Part shown: piece by piece, positions 26,488 through 35,791 of the stretch | How the letters are laid out: each line of letters starts with the position of its first letter | Position numbering within the stretch: the first letter of the stretch is position 1 | DNA from: Neorhizobium sp. SOG26 | GTDB taxonomy: Bacteria; Pseudomonadota; Alphaproteobacteria; Rhizobiales; Rhizobiaceae | Direction: 5' to 3' | NCBI RefSeq assembly: GCF_003491345.1 | Contig: NZ_CP025513.1 | Location: forward strand, 733,501 to 797,500 | DNA: 64,000 bases | The notes under the pieces: generated by a model | Seen by the model: only the letters and a program-made list of their open reading frames with translations | What the model was told of the DNA's origin: nothing | The model's database searches: none | Program-made: the position numbers and the translations under genes

Positions 26488-27260
26488 GATGTTTGTTGAT
26501 GCCGGCGCGAGGCAAGGGCGGTGCTAAGTTCGCCGCCTGCCTGGCGAACTTGCTGGCCAATTGCATCGATGGTGGTCCCGTCAACGAGGCTTCCGGAAAT
26601 CGTGCAGCAGATACTGGCGATCGGGCTACGCCCGGCGTCGAAAACGGGCGCGGCGATACCAACCACACCTGGCGTGACTTCACCATAAGCGACGGCGAAG
26701 CCGGCCTTTCGCACTCGCTTCAAGCTCTCCTGAACCTCTTCTGGTGTATCTCCAAGCCCCACTGCCTTCACATCGGCCATGGTCTTTTCAATCAGCGGTA
26801 CCAGATGACGCTTGGGTAGGAACGCCATGATGGAGCGACCGATCGCGCCGCGGCTCAATGGCATTGGCCGCCCCCGTGGATAGGAACTGATGGGGTTCTT
26901 TGCCGAACTGCGCGAATCCACGCAGAGGATCTTTTCACCATACCAGCGCACCAGAAGCGCCGTGCAACTGTATTGCGAGACGAGATTTTCGAGAAATGGC
27001 GCGCCACTGTTCATCAACGCGTCTGATTTTCTCAGGAGGTAGTCGAGCTCGACGATCTTGGGGCCGAGGGTAAAGCCGGTATTGGGCATTGACGTCAACA
27101 GACCAGCGGCCTTGAGGATCTTCAGGTAACGATAGAGGGTCGGGCGGCTATAGCCCAGCGCCTCCATCATTTCCTCGGGCGTCCATTCCAGGCGGTCTTC
27201 GGTGAAGACCTCCAGCACAGCCTGTAGGCGTTCGAGACTGTTGACCGCCGTTGTCGTCAA
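26484..27260 (-). CDS. IclR-family transcriptional regulator
   Basis: 258 residues. The N-terminal winged helix (about 5-65, LQAVLEVFTEDRLEWTPEEM and YSRPTLYRYLKILKAAGLL) is followed by a GAF-like IclR effector domain (about 75-250, with GAIGRSIMAFLP and GVVGIAAPVFDAG). The start is TTG 27260, overlapping the stop of the TRAP permease gene as TTGA; no nearer in-frame ATG exists. The family typically controls catabolism of aromatic or organic acids and binds imperfect palindromes; two such sites flank this operon. It is probably local regulator of the whole 22.3-32 kb region. Confidence 0.88.
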   Translation of the reverse strand: MTTTAVNSLERLQAVLEVFTEDRLEWTPEEMMEALGYSRPTLYRYLKILKAAGLLTSMPNTGFTLGPKIVELDYLLRKSDALMNSGAPFLENLVSQYSCTALLVRWYGEKILCVDSRSSAKNPISSYPRGRPMPLSRGAIGRSIMAFLPKRHLVPLIEKTMADVKAVGLGDTPEEVQESLKRVRKAGFAVAYGEVTPGVVGIAAPVFDAGRSPIASICCTISGSLVDGTTIDAIGQQVRQAGGELSTALASRRHQQTS

Positions 27261-29200
27261 GTTGCCGCCTGCTGAACCGTTTTTCTACCGTTGACGTAGG
27301 CGAATATCATTGCCGGTACCCCTACCACAAGTCCAACAGCGTCCGTGTAAATCGCGCCTGGGAAAGCGCCGGCAGGGATGAGCGCAAGCAGGCCTGCCAC
27401 GGCGAAGATGATCCGCATCTGCATCGACAGACGGTTGGCGAAATATCCCGCAAGCGCAGCCGAAACGAGCCACATGCCGAAGGTTGCCGTGATCACGGCC
27501 CAGGTCACCTCACCCGTGTCGCCGATAAGAAGCAGGCTCGGCGAATAGGCGAACATGAACGGGATCACGAAGGCGATCCAGCCGAACTTGCAAGACGCAA
27601 TCCCGGTCTTGATAGGATCGGCCTTGGCGATGCTTGCGGCCGCAAACGAGGCCAGCGCGATGGGTGGCGTTATCATGGACATCATGCCGAAATAGAGCAC
27701 GAAGAGATGTGCCGCCATCGGATGCAGCCCCACCTCGACCAGTGCAGGTGCAACAAGCGAAGCCAGCAGCACATAAACGGCAAGCGTGGGAAGCCCCATG
27801 CCAAGAATGATGCAGACCACGGCCGACATCAGCAGCAGCACGATTGCGCTGCCGCCGCCGAGTTGCACGAGCGCGTAGGTAAGGTTGAAGCTGAGGCCGG
27901 TAATGTTCATCACGCCGATGACGATGCCGGCGGCGGCCGAGATGACCACGATTTCGACCACGGCCTCTCCGGTGTCCACGACGGTCATCAGAAGCTGGCG
28001 GAGAGAGGCTCGCATCCCGTCATAACCGAAGACGGCTGCTGTCGCGACGACACTCGCGCAGGCGAGGAACGCCGCGCGCTCTGGAAGCCAGTTCATCGAA
28101 AAGAGGGCGTAGATCAACAACCCGAACGCGATGAGGAAGTGCAGGCCGCCGACAATGGTTCGGCCGCTGGGAATTTGGTCTTCGGGCGCGCTCTTGATGC
28201 CAAGCTTGGCTGCCTCGAGGTCCGCCTGGATGAAGAGTGCGCCGTAGTAGAGCAGCGCAGGAACGAGAGCTGCGAGCGCAACATCGGAATAAGGTACCTG
28301 CAGGAATTCAGCCATCAGGAACGCGGCCGCACCCATCACGGGCGGCATCAACTGTCCGCCGGTCGAGGCAACCGCTTCGATGGCGCCGGCCTTGTGCGCA
28401 GGATATTTGTCGCGCTTGATCATCGGGATGGTGACGACGCCAGTCGCAACGACATTCGCCACGGCAGAGCCGGAGATCGAGCCGAACAAACCGGAAGCGG
28501 CTACTGCAATCTTCATCGAGCCGCCGCGATAGCGCCCCATGGATAGAAGTGCTGCATCCGTGAAGAACCTGGCGCCGCCGGTCGTCTGCAAAAGCGCGCC
28601 GAAGAAGATGAAGGCGACAACGATGGTCGCGCCAACTGAGAGCGACAATCCGAAGATGCCGTTCACGTCATAGGCCATGTAGCCGGCAAGCTTCTGCCAG
28701 TCCTGGGGGCGGCCAGCCAGGCGGCCCGGGATGACATTGCCGAACATCGCGTAAAGCAGGAAGACGACCATGATGACGACCAGCACCCAGCCGGTCGACC
28801 GCCGCAATCCCTCGAGAAGCAGGATCAGCAGGATGACGCCCGGCAGCCAGGCTTCAACGGGTCGGGTGAAGACGAAGTTCACCACGGATGCATAGTTGAT
28901 GGCGATGTAGGCACAGGCGCCGAGGCTCAGGATCGCGCAGGCGATGTCATGCCAGGGCAGGGTTTCGTCGAGCCGCCGCTCGCGATTGGGCCGGTAAAGC
29001 ATGAAGGTCAGCGGCAGGGTCAGTGCGAGGATGACGGCCAGGAACTGCTGAGGATAATACGACACGCCCATCATGCGCGGCACGTCCAGCGACCATGCCA
29101 TTGCGGCGAGCGTGATAGCCGCGGCAAGCGCCGCAGCTATCGGTTTCCACAGATGGGCGGGAACGCCGAAAGCGGGCTCCCTCGTGCGTTCCGCGTCCAT
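27257..29200 (-). CDS. TRAP transporter fused permease (4TM/12TM), TAXI type
   Basis: 647 residues with the small (DctQ-like) and large (DctM-like) TRAP membrane components fused, which is the usual form in TAXI systems. About 16-17 membrane helices are apparent. The large-subunit signature is visible in GLFGSISGSAVANVVATGVV, AVASTGGQLMPPVMGAAAFL and GMGLPTLAVYVLLASL. It drives ion-coupled uptake together with the TAXI binding protein encoded 5 nt upstream. ATG 29200 was chosen over a TTG at 29218 that lies inside the upstream gene. Confidence 0.92.
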   Translation of the reverse strand: MDAERTREPAFGVPAHLWKPIAAALAAAITLAAMAWSLDVPRMMGVSYYPQQFLAVILALTLPLTFMLYRPNRERRLDETLPWHDIACAILSLGACAYIAINYASVVNFVFTRPVEAWLPGVILLILLLEGLRRSTGWVLVVIMVVFLLYAMFGNVIPGRLAGRPQDWQKLAGYMAYDVNGIFGLSLSVGATIVVAFIFFGALLQTTGGARFFTDAALLSMGRYRGGSMKIAVAASGLFGSISGSAVANVVATGVVTIPMIKRDKYPAHKAGAIEAVASTGGQLMPPVMGAAAFLMAEFLQVPYSDVALAALVPALLYYGALFIQADLEAAKLGIKSAPEDQIPSGRTIVGGLHFLIAFGLLIYALFSMNWLPERAAFLACASVVATAAVFGYDGMRASLRQLLMTVVDTGEAVVEIVVISAAAGIVIGVMNITGLSFNLTYALVQLGGGSAIVLLLMSAVVCIILGMGLPTLAVYVLLASLVAPALVEVGLHPMAAHLFVLYFGMMSMITPPIALASFAAASIAKADPIKTGIASCKFGWIAFVIPFMFAYSPSLLLIGDTGEVTWAVITATFGMWLVSAALAGYFANRLSMQMRIIFAVAGLLALIPAGAFPGAIYTDAVGLVVGVPAMIFAYVNGRKTVQQAAT

Positions 29201-29205
29201 GGTTG

Positions 29206-30162
29206 TCACTCTTTCCAAAGCCCCACTTCCTTGTAGAAGCGGATGGCGCCTGGATGATATTCGCCGGGTGCTGTCTCGCCGACCATGCCCTTCGGCTCGA
29301 ACTCCGCGAAGGGCGGGAAGGCAGCCTTCATGGAATCTTTGCTCTCGTAGATGACCTTGGTCATCTTGTAGACCGCTTCCTCATCGGCCGCGGCATTGGT
29401 GAAAACGAGCTGCGGGTAGGCGATGTAAGTTCCCGCTTCCAGCACCCCTGGCGTTGCCGGTCCTGGCTCCATCTTCACGACATAGCCGGATTTCCAGTGC
29501 TTGCGGATCGCTGCCTTCGCCTCTTCCGTGTCGGGAATGGTCAGCGCGCGCAGCCCGCCAACGGCCGCATCTGCCTCTCGCACCTTGCCAGCGCCATGGG
29601 CGAAGATGAACCCGACACTCTGGCCGGAAATGAAGGCATCGGCGCCTGCAACGACGCTTGGTACCTGCACCGGCTTCATGTCGGCGCGGGTCAAGCCCGC
29701 CGTGGCGTAGATCGCGTCGAGCTGCGGCAGGATTGTCTGCTGCGCGGTATACCCGTCCACCATCGGTTTGCCCTTGAGGTCAGCCGTTGTCTTGATGTCG
29801 CTATCGGCGCGAACGAAGATCGCTTCCTTGATGGGCATGATGAGCCCGACCACGCGAAGGTTTTCGTTGACGCTGCCCTTGAACCAGGCCTCACCCTTCA
29901 GGGCATTATTGAATTCTTCGAGATTGCCGACGCCGAATTCCACGTCGTTCTGATTCACCAGCGGCATGTACTGATTGGGGCTGGTGGCTGGTTGAATGGT
30001 GGCGTTGAGGCCTGCATCGTTGGCCGCTTTTGCGACTGCCGTGCCGATATTGTGGAAGATCGAACCAGGGTTCGAGGTAGCGATGCCCACGGTCTGGGCG
30101 TCTGCATTGCCGAAGACGGCAAGGCCGGCCGCAAGGGCGACTGCGAACAGCGTATGCTTCAT
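29206..30162 (-). CDS. TAXI-family TRAP transporter solute-binding protein
   Basis: 318 residues with signal peptide (MKHTLFAVALAAGLAVFGNA, cleaved after ADA). TAXI features include VGIATSNPGSIFHNIGTAVA at the mature N-terminus, TSPNQYMPLVNQNDVEFGV and a central DAFISGQSVGFIFAHGAGKV. TAXI proteins often bind glutamate or other organic acids; the ligand here is unknown. ATG 30162 is preceded by GAGGAA. It is the first gene of the leftward operon (binding protein, permease, iclR-type regulator), and operator copy 2 lies 46 nt upstream. Confidence 0.92.
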   Translation of the reverse strand: MKHTLFAVALAAGLAVFGNADAQTVGIATSNPGSIFHNIGTAVAKAANDAGLNATIQPATSPNQYMPLVNQNDVEFGVGNLEEFNNALKGEAWFKGSVNENLRVVGLIMPIKEAIFVRADSDIKTTADLKGKPMVDGYTAQQTILPQLDAIYATAGLTRADMKPVQVPSVVAGADAFISGQSVGFIFAHGAGKVREADAAVGGLRALTIPDTEEAKAAIRKHWKSGYVVKMEPGPATPGVLEAGTYIAYPQLVFTNAAADEEAVYKMTKVIYESKDSMKAAFPPFAEFEPKGMVGETAPGEYHPGAIRFYKEVGLWKE

Positions 30163-30207
30163 GTCTTGTTCCTCCCGCTCGTTTCCTCCATCGGTCGAGC
30201 TACCGAT

Positions 30208-30232
30208 ATAAAATCTCAATATGAGAGATTAT
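30208..30232. promoter_or_regulatory. Putative IclR operator, copy 2
   Basis: Plus strand reads ATAAAATCTCA, then ATATGAGAGA. The core TCTCA-ATA-TGAGA is a perfect short palindrome. It lies between the divergent TAXI binding-protein gene and the thiamine-diphosphate enzyme gene. Confidence 0.6.
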
Positions 30233-30340
30233 TGCCGGATACTCTCTTGCATTTGTCAATTTTACAAGTGCATTTTTGGTGCAGGAGCTTCAGTGCGTGC
30301 CATCGAAGGCTTCGCCATGAATGCTGTCTGGGAGGAAATC

Positions 30341-32062
30341 GTGGACGTAAAAAATGAAACATCGACATCGCAGTCGGGGATGACCGGGGCTGAATCCCTG
30401 CTGCTGGGGCTGAAGCGCAACGGGATAGATTACATCTTCGCCAACGCTGGGACCGACTTCCCGCCAATCATCGAGGCGTTTGTATCGCTGTCGGAGGATG
30501 CTGTTCCCGAGCCGATCACCGTTCCTCATGAGACGGCAAGTGTCGCAATGGCACACGGCTACTACCTCGTGACCGGCAAACCGCAGGCAACGATGGTGCA
30601 TGTGAATGTGGGGTTGGCCAATTCAGTGATGGGAGTCATCAACGCGGCAAGCGACAATATTCCCGTCGTGGTGCTGTCGGGCCGCACGCCGATAACCGAA
30701 AGCGGTCGTCGCGGTGCCCGGGTGACGCCGATCCAATACGGTCAGGAGATGTACGATCAGTCGTCGATGGTCAGCGATGTCACCAAGTTCCATTACGAGA
30801 TGCGGTATCCGGAGCAGGGAGACTTGCTGGCGGGACGTGCAACGACACTGGCGATGAGCGAGCCGCGCGGCCCCGTTTACGTCAGCCTGCCGCGCGAACC
30901 TCTCATGGAAACGGTGCCGGCCTCGGCGGCACGTCCTGCCTCGCCGCAGGCGGTGTCGTCGCGAGCCTACCCGGATCCGGAGGCAATCCGTATCGGGGCA
31001 GACTGGCTTTCCGGCGCGCGCGCTCCACTCGTCATCTGCCAGCGTAGCAGCCCCGATGGAAGTGCTGCTCAAGAGATCCTGAAATTGGCCGAGGAATTCG
31101 CGATTCCGGTGGTTGAGCCATTCACCGTCCGCAACGTCATGCCGTCGAAGCATCCGATGTTCCTCGGCTACGACGTGAAAGCGCCGCTCGCCGAAGCGGA
31201 TGTCGTTCTCGTTGTGGACAGCGCCATTCCTTGGATGGAATCTCTGCATCGTCCGGGCGAGGGTACCCGAGTCATCCACCTTGGCCCTGATCCGCAGTTT
31301 CAACGTATGCCGATTAGAGGCTTCCGCAGCGATCTTTCCATCATCGGCGATCCCGCTGCAGGCGTCGCTGCGCTTGCGGAAGCGATGCGGCCTCTCTTGG
31401 CGGATGTTGCGGAACGGCGGAACCTGATCGCGGGGCGCAGCCGGGAGCGACTGGAGCGAGCAGCCTCGCTCGCGGTAGCGGGCTGCGAAGACCCGATGAC
31501 GGCGGAGTGGATGAGCCACTGCCTCTCAGAGGCGATGGACGAGCGTGCAGTAGTGTTCTCCGAGCTTGGGATCGTGCCCGACATGATGAAGGTCACCGGA
31601 CCAAACCGCATCTTCAACAACCCGCATTCCGGCGGCCTCGGCTGGGGGCTACCTGCGGCACTGGGCGCTCAGCTCGCGGACCGCGACCGGCTCTGCATCG
31701 CCTGCGTCGGCGATGGATCCTACATGTTCTCCAACCCTGTTGCCTGTCACCAGATTGCCGAGGCGCTTCAGCTTCCGGTGCTGACGATAGTGAAGAACAA
31801 CGGGATCTGGAACGCGGTGCGGCGCTCGGTCGTGCGGAGTTATCCGGAGGGCGCTGCGGTAAAAGCCAACAGGATGCCGCTCGTGTCGCTCGAGCCGTCG
31901 CCTGACTATACAAATATCGCGGCCGCAAGCCGCGCCTATACCGAACGCGTCGAACATGGCCAAGACCTGCCCGCGGCACTTGAGAGGGCAATCGACGTAA
32001 TCCGTCGTGAGAAGCGGCAGGCGATGCTGGAGCTCAAGATCGCCGTTTCTGACGACCGGTGA
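30341..32062 (+). CDS. Thiamine-diphosphate-dependent enzyme (acetolactate synthase-like)
   Basis: 573 residues with the three-domain plan of the decarboxylase/ALS superfamily. The N-terminal PYR domain contains the activating Glu in PHETASVAMAHGY; the central domain spans about 205-330. The C-terminal PP domain has the ThDP motif GDGSYMFSNPVACHQIAEAL and, about 25 residues on, VKNNGIWNAV. The GTG start at 30341 is set by GGAGG 5 nt upstream; the frame is open further upstream. It is divergent from the TAXI operon across a putative operator. It is probably a 2-oxo-acid decarboxylase or C-C lyase of the same pathway; the substrate is unknown. Confidence 0.85.
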   Translation: MDVKNETSTSQSGMTGAESLLLGLKRNGIDYIFANAGTDFPPIIEAFVSLSEDAVPEPITVPHETASVAMAHGYYLVTGKPQATMVHVNVGLANSVMGVINAASDNIPVVVLSGRTPITESGRRGARVTPIQYGQEMYDQSSMVSDVTKFHYEMRYPEQGDLLAGRATTLAMSEPRGPVYVSLPREPLMETVPASAARPASPQAVSSRAYPDPEAIRIGADWLSGARAPLVICQRSSPDGSAAQEILKLAEEFAIPVVEPFTVRNVMPSKHPMFLGYDVKAPLAEADVVLVVDSAIPWMESLHRPGEGTRVIHLGPDPQFQRMPIRGFRSDLSIIGDPAAGVAALAEAMRPLLADVAERRNLIAGRSRERLERAASLAVAGCEDPMTAEWMSHCLSEAMDERAVVFSELGIVPDMMKVTGPNRIFNNPHSGGLGWGLPAALGAQLADRDRLCIACVGDGSYMFSNPVACHQIAEALQLPVLTIVKNNGIWNAVRRSVVRSYPEGAAVKANRMPLVSLEPSPDYTNIAAASRAYTERVEHGQDLPAALERAIDVIRREKRQAMLELKIAVSDDR

Positions 32063-32093
32063 ACGGCGTATCGGAGAGTGCTTTGGTCGCGGC

Positions 32094-34145
32094 TTAGAGC
32101 ACCTTACCCAGCATGGTGGCCAACTGCTCCTGGGTATAGGGCTTTGCCAGGCGCGCCACGTCAATCTCTATGCCGACAGGCAGGTCGGCGTAGCCGGAGG
32201 CAAGGAGGATCGGCAGCCTCGGCAAGCGGTCGCGGGCGGCCTTCGCCAGTTCTGCGCCGGTCATGCCGGGCATCGAATAATCTGTAATCATCAGGTCGAA
32301 GGTGGCGCCGCCGTCGATCAAGGCAAGCGCCTCCTTGCCAGAATGCGCCTCGACCACCTCATGGCCGAGGTCGCTCAACATGTCGGCGGAGCTCATGGCG
32401 ATCAGCACGTCGTCATCGACGAGCAGGATACGTTTTGGGCTGGCTTCGGCGGAGGTTTCGGTCGCTGTTCGTTGCTCCTGTTCCGGAACATCAGTGGTCG
32501 AGACCGGGATCCAGAGTTCGGCGGTCGTTCCCTTGCCCGGAGCACTCGTCAGCTTCAACCGGCCGTTCAGCTGCAGCGCAAGACCGTGGACCATCGAAAG
32601 ACCGAGGCCGGTACCCTTGCCGAGCTCCTTCGTTGAGAAGAATGGCTCGATCGCCTTTTGCAAAGTGGCCGCATCCATGCCCTGACCCTGGTCGATGACC
32701 GCAAGCACGACATAGCGACCGGGCACAAGCCCATCGGCTTCCGTGGTGTGTTCAATCTCCTTGAGTTCGATGCGGATCGCGCCGCCGTCCGGCATCGCAT
32801 CACGCGCGTTGACCGCGAGGTTGAGCAGGGCGAGTTCCACCTGGTTGGCATCGGCCGAAACCGGCGGAAGCCGTTCCGGAACGGCGACCCCCACCGCGAT
32901 GCGCGAGCCGACTGACCGCTGCAAGAGGTCTTCCATCTCGGTGACGAGGCGCGCGAGATCAACCGGCCCCACCTGAAGGTCCTGCCGGCGGGCAAAGGCA
33001 AGCAGCCGCTGGGTTAGCGAGGCTCCGCGTTTTGCGCCCTGAAGCGCGCCATCGATCAGCCGAGTCGCCTTCACGTCGCCAGCTACGTGCTTGCGCAGAA
33101 GCTCCAGATTGCCCAGCACCGCCATCAGCAGGTTGTTGAAGTCGTGTGCTACCCCGCCCGTCAGCTGGCCGATCGCCTCCATCTTCTGTGCCTGGCGAAG
33201 CTGTTCTTCGGCACGTTCGCGCTGACTCACCTCCGCCAGCACCAACTGATGCGCCTCTTCAAGCTCGCGCGTGCGTTCGGCGACACGCTCCTCCAGAACC
33301 TCGTTAAGGTGACGTTGCTGCTCCTCCGCCTTCAGCCGTTCGGTGATGTCTGCCGAGACGCCGACGAGCTTGACAGGCCGCCCCGTGCGGTCGCGGTGAA
33401 GCTGTGCGCGGATTTCCGCGCCATGGACGGAGCCGTCGGGCCAGACAGTGCGATAGGCGACCGCGTAGTCAGCTCCCGTTTCAATCGTGTTGCGAACCGC
33501 TTCCTTCATGCGCTCGATGTCTTCGGCATGTATGGATTGCAGCAGGTCCTGATAGGTTAAGTCATCATCCGGCCCACGGCCGAATATGCCCCTGCAGGTG
33601 GAAGATGTCGTTAGTGCACTGGTTGCGAGGTCTAGCTCCCATGCGCCAAGCCGACCCGCCTGCAGGGCCGTCTGGAGGCGGCGCTCCCCTTCGTCCAGCG
33701 CTTCCATGCGCATCCGTGCTTCGTACTGCCGGCGGCGCGCGCGCATGGCGGAGCGGGTAACACTGATGAATGTCGTTGCGTGGAAGGGTCGCTCGATAAA
33801 GCTGACATTGCCGAGCACCTCCAACAGCCGGGCAGCAGCCGGATTATGCTCCGGCCCACCGCCGCGCGCCGTCATGATGATGAAGGGCAGGTCCGACCAG
33901 CTTGGCTGGGCCTCGATCCAGGAGGAAAGCGGACGCAGGTCTGCCCAGCGCAAGGACTCTTCGGTCATCACTGCGAAGGCGGTCCTGTCGTCGAGGCTTG
34001 CCACCAGATCATCCAACGTGGGCGCGACTTTCGCGCAGAGTCCCGCTTCCTTAAGCAAGGTTGCGGCGATCTGCGCATCGCGGCCCAGCGGGGCATGGAT
34101 CAGGCCAAGCACGTCGCGCTCAAGAATGGGAGCCATCCTCGTCAT
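32094..34145 (-). CDS. Hybrid sensor histidine kinase (pseudo-receiver, PAS, HisKA, HATPase, receiver)
   Basis: 683 residues, no membrane segments. The N-terminal 130 residues look like a receiver domain without the phospho-Asp ([11 protein letters not shown] at that position). Then PAS (about 145-265), coiled coil, HisKA with [20 protein letters not shown], HATPase with [14 protein letters not shown] and [15 protein letters not shown], and a complete C-terminal receiver with [15 protein letters not shown] (phospho-Asp). It overlaps the end of the KaiC-like gene by 26 nt, so the two are coupled. The start could also be ATG 34136. Confidence 0.88.
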   Translation of the reverse strand: MTRMAPILERDVLGLIHAPLGRDAQIAATLLKEAGLCAKVAPTLDDLVASLDDRTAFAVMTEESLRWADLRPLSSWIEAQPSWSDLPFIIMTARGGGPEHNPAAARLLEVLGNVSFIERPFHATTFISVTRSAMRARRRQYEARMRMEALDEGERRLQTALQAGRLGAWELDLATSALTTSSTCRGIFGRGPDDDLTYQDLLQSIHAEDIERMKEAVRNTIETGADYAVAYRTVWPDGSVHGAEIRAQLHRDRTGRPVKLVGVSADITERLKAEEQQRHLNEVLEERVAERTRELEEAHQLVLAEVSQRERAEEQLRQAQKMEAIGQLTGGVAHDFNNLLMAVLGNLELLRKHVAGDVKATRLIDGALQGAKRGASLTQRLLAFARRQDLQVGPVDLARLVTEMEDLLQRSVGSRIAVGVAVPERLPPVSADANQVELALLNLAVNARDAMPDGGAIRIELKEIEHTTEADGLVPGRYVVLAVIDQGQGMDAATLQKAIEPFFSTKELGKGTGLGLSMVHGLALQLNGRLKLTSAPGKGTTAELWIPVSTTDVPEQEQRTATETSAEASPKRILLVDDDVLIAMSSADMLSDLGHEVVEAHSGKEALALIDGGATFDLMITDYSMPGMTGAELAKAARDRLPRLPILLASGYADLPVGIEIDVARLAKPYTQEQLATMLGKVL

Positions 34146-35628
34146 GGTTCTGCAGCAAGGGTTGCCTGTCGCCCACAAAGATAGGGACGCCGCGCAGGAT
34201 CCCCTGGAAGCCGGAAAGTGGCTCGCCGAGCGTCAGCCCCTTGGTGCCGATCTTGTATTCGCGAATGGTGTCCTCGTGATGGCCCGTACGCTTCTTGATG
34301 ACGGAAATTGCGCGGCGAACCCGCCCTTCCGCCTCGAAATAACGGAGCAGGATGACGGTGTCAGCAAGGTAGGTCACGTCCACCGGGGACTTCATGTCCC
34401 CGACCAGGCCGTGTTGTGCGACGGTGATGAAGGTATTGGCGCCCTGCCGGTTCAGGTATTGCAGCAATTCGTGCATGTGGAGAATGAGGGCATTTTCCCC
34501 CGGCATCGCAGCCTGATATCCATTGATGCTATCGATGACGACGGTCTTTGCGGAGAAGCTGGCGACCCTGTCCCGTACACGCTGGGCGAACTCGCCCGGT
34601 GACAGTTCGGCGGCGTCGAGCTGCTCGATGTAAACGAGCCCGTCAGCCTGCATGGCCTCAAGATCGAGCCCCATGGCCTTGGTGCGGGAGAACAGCAGGC
34701 CGAGTTCTTCATCGAAGACGAACACCGCCGCGCGCTCGCCGCGTCGAATCGCAGCTTCGACGAAGTGCAAGGCAAACAGGCTCTTTCCGGTGCCGGCCGG
34801 GCCGATCAGCAGCGTGCTTGATCCGCGCGCGATGCCGCCGCCGAGCAGATCGTCAAACCCGCTGATGCCGCTCCGCAGGATCGTCCGCTCAAAGCTGGAC
34901 CTGTGCTCGATGGAACGCAGCCGCGGAAACACGGCGACGCCGCCAGTCTTGATGATAAAATCGTGGTAGCCGCCGCGGAAGGCTTGGCCACGGTATTTCA
35001 GGACGCGAAGTCTACGCCGCTCGGATCCATAATCCGGTGCAAGCTGTTCCAGGTGAATGACGCCGTGCACGACGCTGTGAACCGTCTTGTCCATGGCTTC
35101 CGAGGTCATATCGTCCAGCAGCAGGACCGTGGCATCGGAGCGGGAAAAGAAGTGTTTCAGTGCCAGGATCTGGCGTCGGTAACGCAGCGAACTTTGGGCG
35201 AGCAGCCGGATTTCCGAAAGGCTGTCGATGACCACCCGATGCGGCTTCACCCGCTCGAAGGTTTCGAAGATGAGCTTGGTGGTTTCGCCGAGTTCCAGGT
35301 CGGAGGAGTAGAGCAGGCTCTGCTGCTGGTCCGCATCAAGCAGGCTCTCGGGCGGAACAAGCTCGAAGATCGTGACCTGGTTCCCTATTTCCTTGCCGTG
35401 CGACAGAGCGCTCTCGCGCAGCTCTTCTTCAGTCTCGGACAACGTAATGTAGAGGCAGCGTTCGCCGATACTGGCACCTTCCAGCAGGAATTGCAGCGCA
35501 ATCGTCGTCTTGCCAGAGCCGGGTTCACCCTCCAGCAGGAAGACGTGACGGCGTGAAAGTCCGCCGGATAGAACGTCGTCCAGCCCCTCTACCCCGGTCT
35601 TCGCTTTCGCTGCTGAGATGTCTGTCAT
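34120..35628 (-). CDS. KaiC-like dual RecA-domain ATPase
   Basis: 502 residues, two KaiC/RadA-type domains. CI: Walker A GEPGSGKTT (34-42), Walker B VVIDSLSEI (132-140). CII: Walker A GPAGTGKS (276-283), Walker B VVIDSINGY (363-371). Catalytic glutamates are plausible in ETEEEL (65-70) and FDEEL (306-310). Aligning by eye with cyanobacterial KaiC, the phosphosites Ser431/Thr432 correspond to Thr419/Tyr420 here. KaiA and KaiB are absent from the window. The coupled hybrid kinase suggests a signalling or stress module, not a clock. Confidence 0.88.
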   Translation of the reverse strand: MTDISAAKAKTGVEGLDDVLSGGLSRRHVFLLEGEPGSGKTTIALQFLLEGASIGERCLYITLSETEEELRESALSHGKEIGNQVTIFELVPPESLLDADQQQSLLYSSDLELGETTKLIFETFERVKPHRVVIDSLSEIRLLAQSSLRYRRQILALKHFFSRSDATVLLLDDMTSEAMDKTVHSVVHGVIHLEQLAPDYGSERRRLRVLKYRGQAFRGGYHDFIIKTGGVAVFPRLRSIEHRSSFERTILRSGISGFDDLLGGGIARGSSTLLIGPAGTGKSLFALHFVEAAIRRGERAAVFVFDEELGLLFSRTKAMGLDLEAMQADGLVYIEQLDAAELSPGEFAQRVRDRVASFSAKTVVIDSINGYQAAMPGENALILHMHELLQYLNRQGANTFITVAQHGLVGDMKSPVDVTYLADTVILLRYFEAEGRVRRAISVIKKRTGHHEDTIREYKIGTKGLTLGEPLSGFQGILRGVPIFVGDRQPLLQNHDEDGSHS

Positions 35629-35791
35629 TCATCCTCCATGACGGCGTGTGGAGATAGTGCGATCGTTGTGTTTTGGTAGAAGGCAAGACGCGGAGGCAGT
35701 AAAATCGTTCCGGTTGAAGAAATGCCGGCGGGGATGGGTCGCAAATCGGAGTAACTGTTACTTTTACGTTCGGTTGCAGTTCGCTCACCAG

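Noticed and set aside
27251-28546. 431-codon plus-strand frame rich in His and Arg
   Set aside because: It is antisense to the TAXI permease; the composition is an artefact of the hydrophobic gene on the other strand.
32007-33560. Plus-strand frames opposite the hybrid kinase
   Set aside because: They are mirrors of a clear histidine kinase with all catalytic boxes.
19768-35628. LabA-like NYN protein and KaiC-like ATPase as a linked clock-output system
   Set aside because: They are 14 kb apart, in unrelated operons, and KaiA/KaiB are missing. NYN proteins are widespread, so the co-occurrence is most likely chance.
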